Shown piece by piece: positions 37,273 to 45,272 of a stretch of DNA of 46,752 nt (positions within the stretch are counted from its first letter, which is position 1; each line of letters starts with the position of its first letter). The notes beneath the pieces were generated by a model. It saw only the letters and a program-made list of their open reading frames with translations. It searched no databases and was not told where the DNA came from. The translations under genes and the position numbers were made by a program. Origin of the DNA: a virus; the IMG/VR virus record IMGVR_UViG_3300049893_001349, positions 1 through 46,752 of that record; one strand, written 5' to 3'.

Positions 37273-37787
37273 TTTAGCAAAAAGTTTGAAAAGTAAAAAC
37301 TTCATGTTAGTTTTGCTTCATCAAAAGTGCTTCGGTATCCTCCAGTCTCCTTGTTTAGCCACTAGTAAGAAAGGTAACGTTGCTACAAGTGCTTTTAAAG
37401 AACTTAAACACTTCACGCCTGCCATTTCGCCCCCTGCGTTAGTTGACTCAGAATGAGGGTAGCGGGATGGTAAGGAGGGAGTGAAAAAAGACATAAAATA
37501 CTGTTCCGAGCGGTATGAAGATAAAAAGGAGTAAAACCCTTTCAGCTTAGGAGAAATCCAAAATAAGCCCAAGATGCTCGGAACATTTTGGGCTTTGCTG
37601 TTTTTATGCCCACTAAGCGATTAGAAACTAAACTTTGGTACAAATCCATTGGAACGAGCAAAAGCCTCTTAGAAGGCGCAAAACATAGTTTTCTGAGGGG
37701 CTTTTTCTTTTTCTGTTTTGTTTTCTTACGCTTCTTTTCTTTTGTGTTTTTCTTTTGGTTCAGTGTTGAATTTAAACAACTAAAAAT
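37273..37787 (+). ncRNA. Possible structured RNA / attenuator region
   Basis: About 515 bases with no convincing gene and with GC-richer blocks than the surrounding phage DNA (37420-37480, CGCCCCCTGCG and GGTAGCGGGATGG). Two mutually exclusive pairings: TGTTCCGAGC (37502-37511) with GCTCGGAACA (37576-37585), 10 bp perfect; and AAGCCCAA (37565-37572) with TTGGGCTT (37588-37595). The 3' arm of the first pairing lies in the loop of the second, like an antiterminator/terminator switch. A second terminator follows at 37661. It may be a small RNA, or a leader that controls 37788 onward. Confidence 0.45.
37661..37717 (+). terminator. Terminator with long stem
   Basis: AAAGCCTCTTAGAA pairs along 14 positions with TTCTGAGGGGCTTT (two G-T wobbles), loop of 16 bases, followed by TTCTTTTTC. 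It closes the structured region. The 70 bases after it are very T-rich on the plus strand. Confidence 0.7.
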
Positions 37788-37970
37788 ATGGAATGGCAAA
37801 ACAAGGTTATAACAAAAGACGGGCAAACAGTAATAGTCTCGGAGCGAAAAATCGAAGTCGGAGACGTTGTGTGCGAAAGGCTTACAGATGGTAGGTTTGA
37901 GCTATTTGCAATAAACAACCAAAACGACATAGACACTGAGAATCAAAGAGTTGTGAAAGAAATTTTATAA
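37788..37970 (+). CDS. Small protein, unknown
   Basis: Protein of 60 residues, MEWQNKVITKDGQTVIVSER, a compact beta fold (KIEVGDVVCERLTDGRFELF). Its leader TAAACAACTAAAAATATG is A-rich as in other genes. A second small gene follows one base after its stop. Confidence 0.65.
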   Translation: MEWQNKVITKDGQTVIVSERKIEVGDVVCERLTDGRFELFAINNQNDIDTENQRVVKEIL

Positions 37971-37971
37971 C

Positions 37972-38250
37972 ATGGCAAAGCAACTAAACATCGAAATAAA
38001 CAAGTGCGCTGAATGTCCTTATTGCTTATACGATAGTGCATTTGAAGAATACTTTTGTAAAAAATTAACATGGGTATTTATCGAAAATAGAGACGAAGTG
38101 CATCCACTTTGCCCGCTTGAAGAAAAACAAACTTTATTCACCGAAAGCGAACTATCCAAAGCATGGGACGAAGGATATCACGCAAAAGTAGACGAGATCA
38201 AAGGCGAACGTTCTGTAAAATTCAGCGAGTTTCTTGAAAGACTAAAATAA
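37972..38250 (+). CDS. Cys-rich small protein, probable zinc binding
   Basis: Protein of 92 residues. The N-terminal part holds C12, C15, C18 (KCAECPYCLYDSAFEEYFCK) with C29 and C48 (HPLCPL), a zinc-ribbon-like pattern known from small phage proteins. The C-terminus is helical (ESELSKAWDEGYHAKVDEIK). One base after the previous stop. Confidence 0.7.
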   Translation: MAKQLNIEINKCAECPYCLYDSAFEEYFCKKLTWVFIENRDEVHPLCPLEEKQTLFTESELSKAWDEGYHAKVDEIKGERSVKFSEFLERLK

Positions 38251-38275
38251 AAGTTTGTAATTAATAAAAAAGTAC

Positions 38276-38283
38276 TAACTTTG
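38276..38283 (+). promoter_or_regulatory. Promoter TTG-N18-TAACTTTG
   Basis: TTG at 38255-38257, spacer TAATTAATAAAAAAGTAC, then TAACTTTG. It drives the tRNA-like region and the gene at 38536. Confidence 0.8.
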
Positions 38284-38387
38284 TAGTAATAAAACAATAA
38301 GACTCAAATAGTTAAACTGGCGCATCCTATATGGAATGGCAAAAGAGTACAAGTAATTAAACAATGAAATAGACCTCACAGAAGAAA

Positions 38388-38518
38388 TGTCATGTGGCGG
38401 AACTGGAAGACGCTAAAAAAGATAAAGGTATAGATTAGACAAGGTTGAGGAGCTAATGTTCCAATATGGACTAGGACAATATTACTATACTGTACAGGTT
38501 CGAATCCTGTCATGACAA
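38388..38518 (+). tRNA. Degenerate tRNA-Leu-like gene
   Basis: A 7-bp acceptor stem pairs TGTCATG (38388-38394) with CATGACA (38511-38517), discriminator A. A T arm ACAGG-TTCGAAT-CCTGT precedes it. A three-bp class II D stem GCG-GAACTGGAAGA-CGC with the G18G19 pair resembles tRNA-Leu. Between D and T arms there are about 81 bases, where about 50 are expected, and no proper anticodon stem-loop. It may be a decayed phage tRNA, one with an insertion, or a remodelled RNA. Confidence 0.5.
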
Positions 38519-38535
38519 CTAAACAATAAAACAAA

Positions 38536-39012
38536 ATGAAATTAGAATTAAAACACATCGCTCCTTATTTGCCTTATAAGCTAAAATTTCATCAAGGATG
38601 GAGCTTTGAAAGAGGTATTGAAATAACTCTTATTGAATTAGATATACATGGTATGGCTAATTTTAGCAATCTTAATGGGTTATGGGATGTTCGTGACTTA
38701 CGACCAATACTAAGACCTCTTTCAGACCTAACAAAAGAAATTGAAGTAAATGGAGAAAAGTTTGTACCTATTGATGATTTATCTAAAGAATTTTTATGTC
38801 CATTTTATAAGTTTGGGGAACATGAAACTGGATGGGTTGGGTTTGTTGATACTTCATTTGGAAGTACTAAAAATAACATGCCTATTTACATGGATAACGA
38901 AATAATGGGAGAATGTCCTTGTTTTATTTATCAAAAGTTAATTGAATGGAATTTCGATGTTTTTGGACTTATTGACGCAGGTTTGGCTATTGATATTAAT
39001 ACGCTAAAATAA
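38536..39012 (+). CDS. Conserved-looking phage protein, unknown
   Basis: Protein of 158 residues. The start MKLELKHIAPYLPYKLKFHQ and the segment LNGLWDVRDLRPILRPLSDL are a pattern I know from several Bacteroidota phage and prophage hypothetical proteins. It overlaps no neighbour; leader AAACAATAAAACAAAATG. Role unknown. Confidence 0.75.
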   Translation: MKLELKHIAPYLPYKLKFHQGWSFERGIEITLIELDIHGMANFSNLNGLWDVRDLRPILRPLSDLTKEIEVNGEKFVPIDDLSKEFLCPFYKFGEHETGWVGFVDTSFGSTKNNMPIYMDNEIMGECPCFIYQKLIEWNFDVFGLIDAGLAIDINTLK

Positions 39013-39028
39013 AAAATGAAGAACGTGT

Positions 39029-39169
39029 ATGCTTGACTACACAAAAGGCTCAATAATGCTATTTCTTGCGCTTGTGGCGTGTTGCTATTGGTATGACTGG
39101 CGTCTTGCTTTGATAGTTTACCTTGGGTCTAGTGGAACGGCCTACATAATAAAAAGCTGGAAAAGTTAG
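39029..39169 (+). CDS. Small membrane protein (46 residues)
   Basis: MLDYTKGSIMLFLALVACCY, then WYDWRLALIVYLGSSGTAYI and IKSWKS: two short hydrophobic segments. An upstream six-codon frame (MKNVYA) overlaps its start and may couple its translation. Missed by length limits. Confidence 0.5.
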   Translation: MLDYTKGSIMLFLALVACCYWYDWRLALIVYLGSSGTAYIIKSWKS

Positions 39170-39189
39170 CTTTGTTAACAAAAAAGTAT

Positions 39190-39197
39190 TAATATTG
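39190..39197 (+). promoter_or_regulatory. Promoter TAATATTG
   Basis: Preceded by TTTGTTAACAAAAAAGTAT, the recurring upstream element. One base off consensus (TAnnATTG). Leader AAAAAACAAAGTTTATG for the gene at 39218. Confidence 0.65.
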
Positions 39198-39217
39198 TGC
39201 GCTAAAAAACAAAGTTT

Positions 39218-39385
39218 ATGAAAAACATCTCAGTAATTTGTGCAATCGCATTGTTTTTATTTACAGCCTATCACTCGTTTCAGGAATGGCGTATTAGTTA
39301 CTACTCGGACAACATTATGATGGTAACGTTTACCGCCTGCCTTGCAATCGCATGTGTCATATTTGCATGCAGAAAGCAGTTTTAA
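39218..39385 (+). CDS. Small membrane protein (55 residues)
   Basis: MKNISVICAIALFLFTAYHS, FQEWRISYYSDNIMMVTFTA, CLAIACVIFACRKQF: one N-terminal and one C-terminal membrane span. It lies directly before the 39386 membrane protein (stop and start adjoin), so the two may work together. Confidence 0.65.
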   Translation: MKNISVICAIALFLFTAYHSFQEWRISYYSDNIMMVTFTACLAIACVIFACRKQF

Positions 39386-39838
39386 ATGGCTTGGTTTATA
39401 GTAATCAATCTAGTAACGGTGGCCTTTTGCGCTATGTTTAAGGCCGCTAAAGATGTTATTTCGCACAAGTTTGATATATCCATTTGGAGAAACAAACAAA
39501 CGCTATTTTACGACCCTAAATACTCGTGGCAAAACAAGTATAAGGATTACCCAAAAGACAAAAGAGAGTTATTTTGGGGTTCTACTAGGTGGTTTGTTTG
39601 GATTACTGACGCTTGGCATTTCTTCGATATGGTTAAATTGAGTAACTGGCAGCTACTTAGTTTGATGAACATGATTCTAGTTTGGCAAAACATAATCGAC
39701 TTGAACAAGAACGGATATGTTACTGCATTGGTCCTGATACTATACATTCCACTAGTCAAGATTTGGCACGGTATAGTATTTGAGTACTATTACAAAAATG
39801 TATTTATAGACGAAAAGTATAAGGATAAACAACATTAA
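39386..39838 (+). CDS. Membrane protein with DUF-like central motif
   Basis: Protein of 150 residues. N-terminal membrane segment (WFIVINLVTVAFCAMFKAA), a motif of aromatic and basic residues (WRNKQTLFYDPKYSWQNKYK, then FWGSTRWFVWITDAWHFFDM) and a second hydrophobic region (VTALVLILYIPLVKIWHGIV). Similar proteins occur in many Bacteroidota phages; function unknown. Confidence 0.75.
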   Translation: MAWFIVINLVTVAFCAMFKAAKDVISHKFDISIWRNKQTLFYDPKYSWQNKYKDYPKDKRELFWGSTRWFVWITDAWHFFDMVKLSNWQLLSLMNMILVWQNIIDLNKNGYVTALVLILYIPLVKIWHGIVFEYYYKNVFIDEKYKDKQH

Positions 39839-39849
39839 CAAAAAAATCG

Positions 39850-39857
39850 TAAATTCG
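39850..39857 (+). promoter_or_regulatory. Putative late promoter TAAATTCG
   Basis: TTAACAAAAAAATCG then TAAATTCG, one base off consensus, 13 bases before the first gene of the packaging operon at 39871. Weak but well placed. Confidence 0.5.
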
Positions 39858-39870
39858 CTCAAAAAAGAGC

Positions 39871-40791
39871 ATGAACGGGCAATGTATACGCCAACACTTC
39901 ACGATAGCAGCGGCAAAGACCGAAACAGTAGATAGTGTTATCTCCCCAATTGACACACAACAATGCTGTTATCAGTTAGGCGTATATGCCTCGACATTAA
40001 GCACAGATGAACTCAAAAACGACAAGTCTAGCTTCATTTTCTTCTTTTCTCAGTTATATTCTGGGGTAAGTCTAACCTTACAGAAATCAGTAAACGGAAC
40101 ATATACCGACCTAACTAGCCTTAACAGTAACACATACGGAACTTTTAAGGCTTTCGGCTTTTTCACAAACAAATTCAGCGAAAAGGCAATAGGATATCAA
40201 CTAAACTGGAGAAATATCCTCTTAATCCACGAAACAGGCGACTATCGTGTAAAATGCACCGCAACCCATGCAATAGACGGTGCGCAAACGTTCTACTCCT
40301 TCGAATACTGCCTAAACGAGTTTTACGAACACCTAGCAGACAACTCAATCCGCTTTGAATGGAAACAAAACGGACAAATCGGAGACGTAGCAAACGACGC
40401 AAAACAAAACGACTACGGATCACTAGACTGGTATTGTCAACTAAGACTAGCAAACGCTTTTATCGGATTTCCTAGTGCAACATTCGAAACCGAATACGTA
40501 CGATACCAGACAGGTCAACAGGTCAAAATATCTGACGGACAAAATGAAGAAATAACCTGCACCATCCAGAACACACCGGCGGAAATATTGCGATACGTTC
40601 AAGTAAATATGCTAATGGGTGACGAAATCCAAGCTACAAACTACGATAGTCGTAACCCTCACAGCTTTGTAAAAAAACGAATACACAAGTCGGGAGACTT
40701 TAAACCACGTTGGGACAGATACAGCAAGAATGGAAGCGTTGATTTGACGTTCATTCCTGAATTCAACAACCAAAAACATAAACGGGAATAA
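39871..40791 (+). CDS. Structural-module protein upstream of terminase
   Basis: Protein of 306 residues, aromatic- and cysteine-containing (CIRQHFTIAAAKTETVDSVI; FKAFGFFTNKFSEKAIGYQL; SIRFEWKQNGQIGDVAND), beta-rich, ending in a basic tail (FNNQKHKRE). First gene of the packaging block. The DNA of this gene is unusually rich in A and C and poor in T on the plus strand compared with its neighbours. Could be a virion protein or a packaging-associated factor. Confidence 0.55.
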   Translation: MNGQCIRQHFTIAAAKTETVDSVISPIDTQQCCYQLGVYASTLSTDELKNDKSSFIFFFSQLYSGVSLTLQKSVNGTYTDLTSLNSNTYGTFKAFGFFTNKFSEKAIGYQLNWRNILLIHETGDYRVKCTATHAIDGAQTFYSFEYCLNEFYEHLADNSIRFEWKQNGQIGDVANDAKQNDYGSLDWYCQLRLANAFIGFPSATFETEYVRYQTGQQVKISDGQNEEITCTIQNTPAEILRYVQVNMLMGDEIQATNYDSRNPHSFVKKRIHKSGDFKPRWDRYSKNGSVDLTFIPEFNNQKHKRE

Positions 40792-40793
40792 CT

Positions 40794-41273
40794 ATGGGAG
40801 CGCCTAAAGGAAATAACTACTGGCAATTCAGAGGTAAACACGGAACAAACTTTTCATATACTCCAGAAGATTTATGGAACGAAGCCGTTAAATATTTTGA
40901 ATGGATTAGTGAAAAGACTTGGATAAAAAAGGAAGCCATTAAGTCTGGAGACATGGCAGGGACATTAATTGATATACCGACTAGCACGCCAATGTCCGTG
41001 GAATCATTCTGTCTTTTTGCTGATATATCAACACAAACATTCAGAAATTACGAAAGTAATGAGAGTTCGTATAAAGATTTTTTTGAAGTCTCAACACGTA
41101 TACGCCAAATTATAGAATCACAGCAGTTTGAAGGGGCTACTGTAGGGGCTTATAACCCTAACATAATAGCTCGTAAACTTGGATTAGTAGATAAGTCCGA
41201 AAACTCAACTAAAAACGAAGTAACGATGGTTTGGAAAGAAACCAAAAATTACAACAATGGAGCTAACAATTAA
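40794..41273 (+). CDS. Small terminase subunit
   Basis: Protein of 159 residues. TPEDLWNEAVKYFEWISEKT and MSVESFCLFADISTQTFRNY (a helix-turn-helix near residues 65-90) match small terminase proteins of phages of Bacteroidota; GAYNPNIIARKLGLVDKSE is the typical oligomerisation/C-terminal part. Recognises viral DNA and feeds it to the large subunit. Overlaps terL by 17 bases. Confidence 0.88.
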   Translation: MGAPKGNNYWQFRGKHGTNFSYTPEDLWNEAVKYFEWISEKTWIKKEAIKSGDMAGTLIDIPTSTPMSVESFCLFADISTQTFRNYESNESSYKDFFEVSTRIRQIIESQQFEGATVGAYNPNIIARKLGLVDKSENSTKNEVTMVWKETKNYNNGANN

Positions 41274-42540
41274 ACAAACCATTGCACTAGATTACGCCGA
41301 AGACAAAGTGACCTCTGAAATTATATTTGGGGGCGCTGCTGGCGGTGGTAAATCTGCATTGGGTTGTTATTGGGTGTTAAAGAATTGTTTCAAATACGCT
41401 GGATCACGTTGGTTAATAGGCCGTGCAAAGCTCAAAACGTTGAAAGAAACGACGTTGAACACGTTTTTTGAGATTTGTAAAATACAGGGAATAAGTGCCG
41501 ATATGTACGTGTACAATCAGCAAAGCGGAACGATTCGATTTAACAACGGTAGCGAGATACTGCTGAAAGACCTGTTTTATTACCCATCAGACCCAAATTT
41601 TGATGAACTAGGTTCTTTGGAAATAACAGGGGCGTTTATTGATGAAATAAACCAAATAACCGAAAAGGCCAAACAAATAGTAATGAGCCGTATACGTTAT
41701 AAGCTCGATTGGTTCGGCCTAATTCCTAAACTATTTGGATCCTGCAACCCTGCAAAGAACTGGGTTTATACCCAATTCTACGAACCATACAAGAAAGGCA
41801 CATTAATAGAAAGACGAAAGTTTGTTCAAGCGTTAGCCACTGACAATCCACATCTTTCAGCGCACTATATCGAAAACTTAAAAATGCTTGATGAACCAAG
41901 CAAGCAAAGGCTTCTTTATGGTAACTGGGATTATGATGACAATATAGACGCTTTGATTGATTTTGATTCAACAAACGACTACTTTACGAATGAACACGTA
42001 AAACCGACAGGAAGGAAGTGCATAACAGCCGATATTGCACGTAAAGGCCGTGATACTACGGTTGTAAGGGTATGGGATGGATTTGTAGTAATAGAAAGGC
42101 GTTCACTTAAAGTGTCATTGGTAAATGAATCTGTGTATTTGATTCGTTCTTTGGCTACAAAATACTCAATACCAATGAGTTCGGTTGTAGTTGATGAAGA
42201 CGGCGTGGGAGGTGGTGTACGTGATTACCTTCGATGCTATGGATTTGTGAATAATTCTAAGCCAATAGGCCGAACGAATTATACAAATCTTAAATCACAA
42301 TGTAGTTTTATTATGGCCAATCTAATCAAGGAAAAGAAAGTATATGAGGTTTGTACATCCGAGGACATTAAAGCAAGGGTTCGCCGTGAACTTGGTGCCG
42401 TTAGACAGGCAAACATAGACAATGACGGCAAAGTAGGAATACGAAGCAAAGAAGATATGAAAAATGAACTAGGATCCTCTCCCGACGAATGGGATTCGAT
42501 TATGATGCGAGCGTTCTTTGAACTAGGACAACGATACTAA
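41257..42540 (+). CDS. Large terminase subunit
   Basis: Protein of 427 residues. Walker A GGAAGGGKSA at residues 25-34, Walker B GAFIDE at about 125-130, and coupling residues in GSCNPAKNW at about 160-175. The C-terminal RNase H-like nuclease shows CITADIARKGRDTTVV (D at about 258), VVVDEDGVGGGVRD (about 310) and DEWDSIMMR near the end. ATPase motor plus headful or site-specific nuclease of DNA packaging. Confidence 0.96.
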   Translation: MELTIKQTIALDYAEDKVTSEIIFGGAAGGGKSALGCYWVLKNCFKYAGSRWLIGRAKLKTLKETTLNTFFEICKIQGISADMYVYNQQSGTIRFNNGSEILLKDLFYYPSDPNFDELGSLEITGAFIDEINQITEKAKQIVMSRIRYKLDWFGLIPKLFGSCNPAKNWVYTQFYEPYKKGTLIERRKFVQALATDNPHLSAHYIENLKMLDEPSKQRLLYGNWDYDDNIDALIDFDSTNDYFTNEHVKPTGRKCITADIARKGRDTTVVRVWDGFVVIERRSLKVSLVNESVYLIRSLATKYSIPMSSVVVDEDGVGGGVRDYLRCYGFVNNSKPIGRTNYTNLKSQCSFIMANLIKEKKVYEVCTSEDIKARVRRELGAVRQANIDNDGKVGIRSKEDMKNELGSSPDEWDSIMMRAFFELGQRY

Positions 42541-42626
42541 ATTGCACTATTCTACTGAATCTTGACTACAACCCCGTGTTTATTCTTTAAAACATTGTAT
42601 TATTCTAATAATACCGATAAATAAAC

Positions 42627-42634
42627 TAAATTTG
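42627..42634 (+). promoter_or_regulatory. Promoter TAAATTTG before the portal gene
   Basis: A full -7 match, about 23 bases before the ATG at 42658. A TTG lies further upstream than usual (42596). Suggests separate expression of portal and head genes after a 117-base gap behind the terminase. Confidence 0.65.
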
Positions 42635-42657
42635 TACCTTTGCAAAAAACATTTGGC

Positions 42658-43911
42658 ATGTCAACTAAGCAAATAGAACTGGCTAAAACCAACAAAAATA
42701 TTTCAATACTCGACAGGGTTAAGTCTTTCTTTGGGATGTCCATGCCTTACATTGGAGACGAAACAGAATCGTACGGCACATGGCAAACAATGATTTCGAG
42801 CCACTCATTTAACCGAGTGAATAATGCAACATTGACTGAGCTGTATTACTGTCAAAATCCAGTTGTATTTTCTATTGTGACCCAAATCATAAACGCCTCT
42901 AAGAACATTAAGCTAGTGCCGTATCGTAACGGAAAGCCGTACAAATCGGGAGTTTTAAACTTGGATTCAGAACGAGCTTTGTTTAATCTTTGCACCACTG
43001 GAACGGTAGTGTTTTGGAAACGTCCAGTAATCGGGTTTGGGTATGACTTGGAGGTAATTGATACTGTTAACTTAACTGAGACCTTTGTAAATGGAGTATT
43101 TGAGTACCGTTACCAAGAACGGATGAAGCAAATAAAGATTGCCGAAAGCGAATTGATTTTCATTCGAATGTTCGAAAATCCAGCGCAAAACACAAACTTT
43201 GGGCTTTCGCCGTTAATGGCTGCAATCATGCCGAACGAGTCCCTTCGAGAAATGTACCGATGCGATACTTCTTTGCTAAAAAACAAAGGAGGGGATATTG
43301 CGATTTCGAACGGAACAGACCAGCCAATGATAGGAGAAGAAGACTCTTTTGATATTGCACTGCAAAAGAAAATAGCAGGCTCTAGGAAATATGGCAAAGC
43401 CGTAGTGACAGAGGCCAAAATCGAAGTACACCAACTTGGGCGAACTGCAAAGGAATTGGCACTTTGGGACGGGTACAAAGTTAAGATTCGAGATATTTGT
43501 AACGTGTACGCTTTCCCGCCTCCTTTAGCTGGAGACCCAGACAGTGTTCAATACTCAAGCACTTTGGTTGCGGAACGTTGTTTGTTTACAAATTGTACGA
43601 TGCCATTGCTTTCTAGGATATTTAATAACAAGCAACTAGAGGCTGAGCTAGGATATACAGTGTACCTAGACAGTTCGGACGTAGAAGCCTTGCAAGAATC
43701 ACAGAAAGAAAAGGCAGATAAAGCGGCGGTGAACATGAATGCCGTACTTACGCTTAATAGTTCGGTTCAGAGCGGACAAATCACTAAGGATATTGCTGTA
43801 ATGATTCTAGTAAACGAATTCGGATACGACGAACAAGAGGCTCAGTCTTTAATCAAAGAACCAAGTCAGCAAAACAACGTACAAACGCAAGAAACTCAAA
43901 ATATTGCGTAG
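42658..43911 (+). CDS. Portal protein
   Basis: I use the ATG at 42658 (MSTKQIELAKTNKNISILDR, 417 residues), not a TTG 18 bases upstream. HK97-type portal features: LTELYYCQNPVVFSIVTQII near residues 55-75, a VNLTETFVNGVFEYRYQE clip region, LSPLMAAIMPNESLREMYRC near 185, FPPPLAGDPDSVQYSSTLVA near 295, and a C-terminal basic/acidic tail. Forms the dodecameric head vertex for DNA entry. Confidence 0.93.
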   Translation: MSTKQIELAKTNKNISILDRVKSFFGMSMPYIGDETESYGTWQTMISSHSFNRVNNATLTELYYCQNPVVFSIVTQIINASKNIKLVPYRNGKPYKSGVLNLDSERALFNLCTTGTVVFWKRPVIGFGYDLEVIDTVNLTETFVNGVFEYRYQERMKQIKIAESELIFIRMFENPAQNTNFGLSPLMAAIMPNESLREMYRCDTSLLKNKGGDIAISNGTDQPMIGEEDSFDIALQKKIAGSRKYGKAVVTEAKIEVHQLGRTAKELALWDGYKVKIRDICNVYAFPPPLAGDPDSVQYSSTLVAERCLFTNCTMPLLSRIFNNKQLEAELGYTVYLDSSDVEALQESQKEKADKAAVNMNAVLTLNSSVQSGQITKDIAVMILVNEFGYDEQEAQSLIKEPSQQNNVQTQETQNIA

Positions 43912-43944
43912 TTTCGAATTTTATTTACAACAAACAATTATATT

Positions 43945-44154
43945 ATGTGTGATTTCATTGCAAGGATTATAGACGAAAAAATCCAACTTGACAAAAAGAT
44001 TGCTAAATTAGAGGCATTCACAACAAGCGACGCTTTTAACGGAATTGACAATGTTCAAAGAGGATTATTGAGAATTCAATTAAATGCTATGGCTACTTAT
44101 AGCCAAGTTTTGGGTGAAAGATTATGTGTACTTTCGACACATACAAGCATCTAG
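43945..44154 (+). CDS. Small coiled-coil protein
   Basis: Protein of 69 residues, MCDFIARIIDEKIQLDKKIA, KLEAFTTSDAFNGIDNVQRG, helical throughout. Resembles small phage proteins that pair with host or phage structural factors. Sits between portal and prohead protease. Function unknown. Confidence 0.7.
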   Translation: MCDFIARIIDEKIQLDKKIAKLEAFTTSDAFNGIDNVQRGLLRIQLNAMATYSQVLGERLCVLSTHTSI

Positions 44155-44168
44155 TAAATAACACCAGT

Positions 44169-44198
44169 TATAAAATGGTCAATAAAGGCCATTTTATA
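44169..44198 (+). terminator. Perfect hairpin in the portal-protease gap
   Basis: TATAAAATGG-N10-CCATTTTATA, a perfect 10-bp stem, not followed by a strong T run. May be a weak terminator, an RNA stabiliser or an operator just ahead of the promoter at 44227. Confidence 0.5.
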
Positions 44199-44226
44199 GT
44201 ATTATTGTGTAGCATTTGAAATTTAC

Positions 44227-44234
44227 TATATTTG
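44227..44234 (+). promoter_or_regulatory. Promoter TTG-N19-TATATTTG
   Basis: TTG at 44205-44207, 19-base spacer, then TATATTTG, a full consensus. It gives a leader of about 34 bases to the small Cys-rich gene and likely drives protease and capsid. Confidence 0.85.
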
Positions 44235-44273
44235 TGCAAATAATTCTTTGTCGGATAGAAACCGACCAGAAAT

Positions 44274-44417
44274 ATGGACAAAAATACTCAAGAGGCTATC
44301 CAAAAAGCCTGTGATAATTGCAAAGATTGCGACTGTAAGACAGTTGACAAAGAATCTTTAGCCCGCTCACTAGAGCAAAAAAAAGCATCCATTCACGCTA
44401 AAATGGTTACGAAATGA
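44274..44417 (+). CDS. Small Cys-rich protein (47 residues)
   Basis: MDKNTQEAIQKACDNCKDCD, CKTVDKESLARSLEQKKASI, HAKMVTK: C13, C16, C19 and C21 in one short block suggest a metal site, followed by a basic helix. ATGA overlap with the protease. Possibly a small scaffold or regulator. Below the usual length limits. Confidence 0.7.
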   Translation: MDKNTQEAIQKACDNCKDCDCKTVDKESLARSLEQKKASIHAKMVTK

Positions 44418-45268
44418 GCGTGAAACTGGAAGATTTTGCCACAAAACAAGAATTATTCGCATACTTAGCCACAAACGAAAAGCGTTTGACGGCCGAAAAG
44501 CGTTTTAAGCCAACCAAAAAATATGTCGACTTTGGAACGGTTAGCGATACACCGACTAAGACCGCAACTACTAAGGCGGACGGGCAACCTTTACAAGTTT
44601 CTGAAAGCGAAGAGGATTCAATCGAGCGCACGATTATCGGCAATACATTCGGGTGGTGTGATTCTCAAATGGATGTCCTATTTTCAGGATGTGCCACAAA
44701 ATCAATCAAGGAAAACGGAGCAAAAGGAAAAGACCTAATCTATCATTTGCAAGATCACGAAACTTGCATGGAAGACAGGGTAGGGTACTTGGGCGACATT
44801 TACGAACGGGAGTTTTCGCTTACTGACTTAGGATTAAACATGGCAGGGACAACAAAGTGCCTTGTATTTGACACGTCCGTAAAGAAATACCTAAATGAAT
44901 CGCTTTACTACCAATACCGAGACGGCAAAGTAAAACAACACTCGATTGGATTGCAGTATGTAAAGATTTTCATGTGTATAAACGACCCGAATCAAGGGGA
45001 GTTCTTTACAAACTGGAACAAATATTTCCAAGATGTAATCAACAAAGATACAGTACTAGCCTCGGGATATTTCTGGGCTGTTACCGAAATCAAACTGTTT
45101 GAGGTTTCGAGCGTCCTTTGGGGATCAAACGGACTCACAAACACATTAGAACCAGAACAAAAGAACTCAGAGCCGGCACAAAAAGCCACTCAGAATATAA
45201 GCCAGCCGACTGTTGAGGTCACTGACGTAGTTGTCACAGACAAAATAAAAAATCTAAAATTCTTTTAA
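44414..45268 (+). CDS. Prohead protease (HK97-type, U35/S78-like)
   Basis: Protein of 284 residues with a proline/threonine-rich N-terminal linker. The protease core shows FGWCDSQMDVLFSGCATKSI (the substrate loop), a YHLQDHET segment, HSIGLQYVKIFMC (catalytic His with Ser) and EVSSVLWGSNG near residue 225, all in the family order. A C-terminal tail (EPEQKNSEPAQKATQ) may be cleaved. Removes the delta domain of the capsid protein during maturation. Gene precedes the capsid as usual. Confidence 0.88.
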   Translation: MSVKLEDFATKQELFAYLATNEKRLTAEKRFKPTKKYVDFGTVSDTPTKTATTKADGQPLQVSESEEDSIERTIIGNTFGWCDSQMDVLFSGCATKSIKENGAKGKDLIYHLQDHETCMEDRVGYLGDIYEREFSLTDLGLNMAGTTKCLVFDTSVKKYLNESLYYQYRDGKVKQHSIGLQYVKIFMCINDPNQGEFFTNWNKYFQDVINKDTVLASGYFWAVTEIKLFEVSSVLWGSNGLTNTLEPEQKNSEPAQKATQNISQPTVEVTDVVVTDKIKNLKFF

Positions 45269-45272
45269 ACCA

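Noticed and set aside
37588-37812. Plus-strand open frame of 74 codons rich in Phe
   Set aside because: It runs through a terminator and a T-rich tract; the Phe run is a result of TTT repeats.
37321-37826. Minus-strand open frames of 83 and 94 codons
   Set aside because: No start signals, odd composition, antisense to paired RNA stems and terminators; better explained as noncoding.
38376-38558. Minus-strand frame of 60 codons
   Set aside because: It is antisense to the tRNA-like arms (VMTGFEPVQ is a typical antisense of a T arm).
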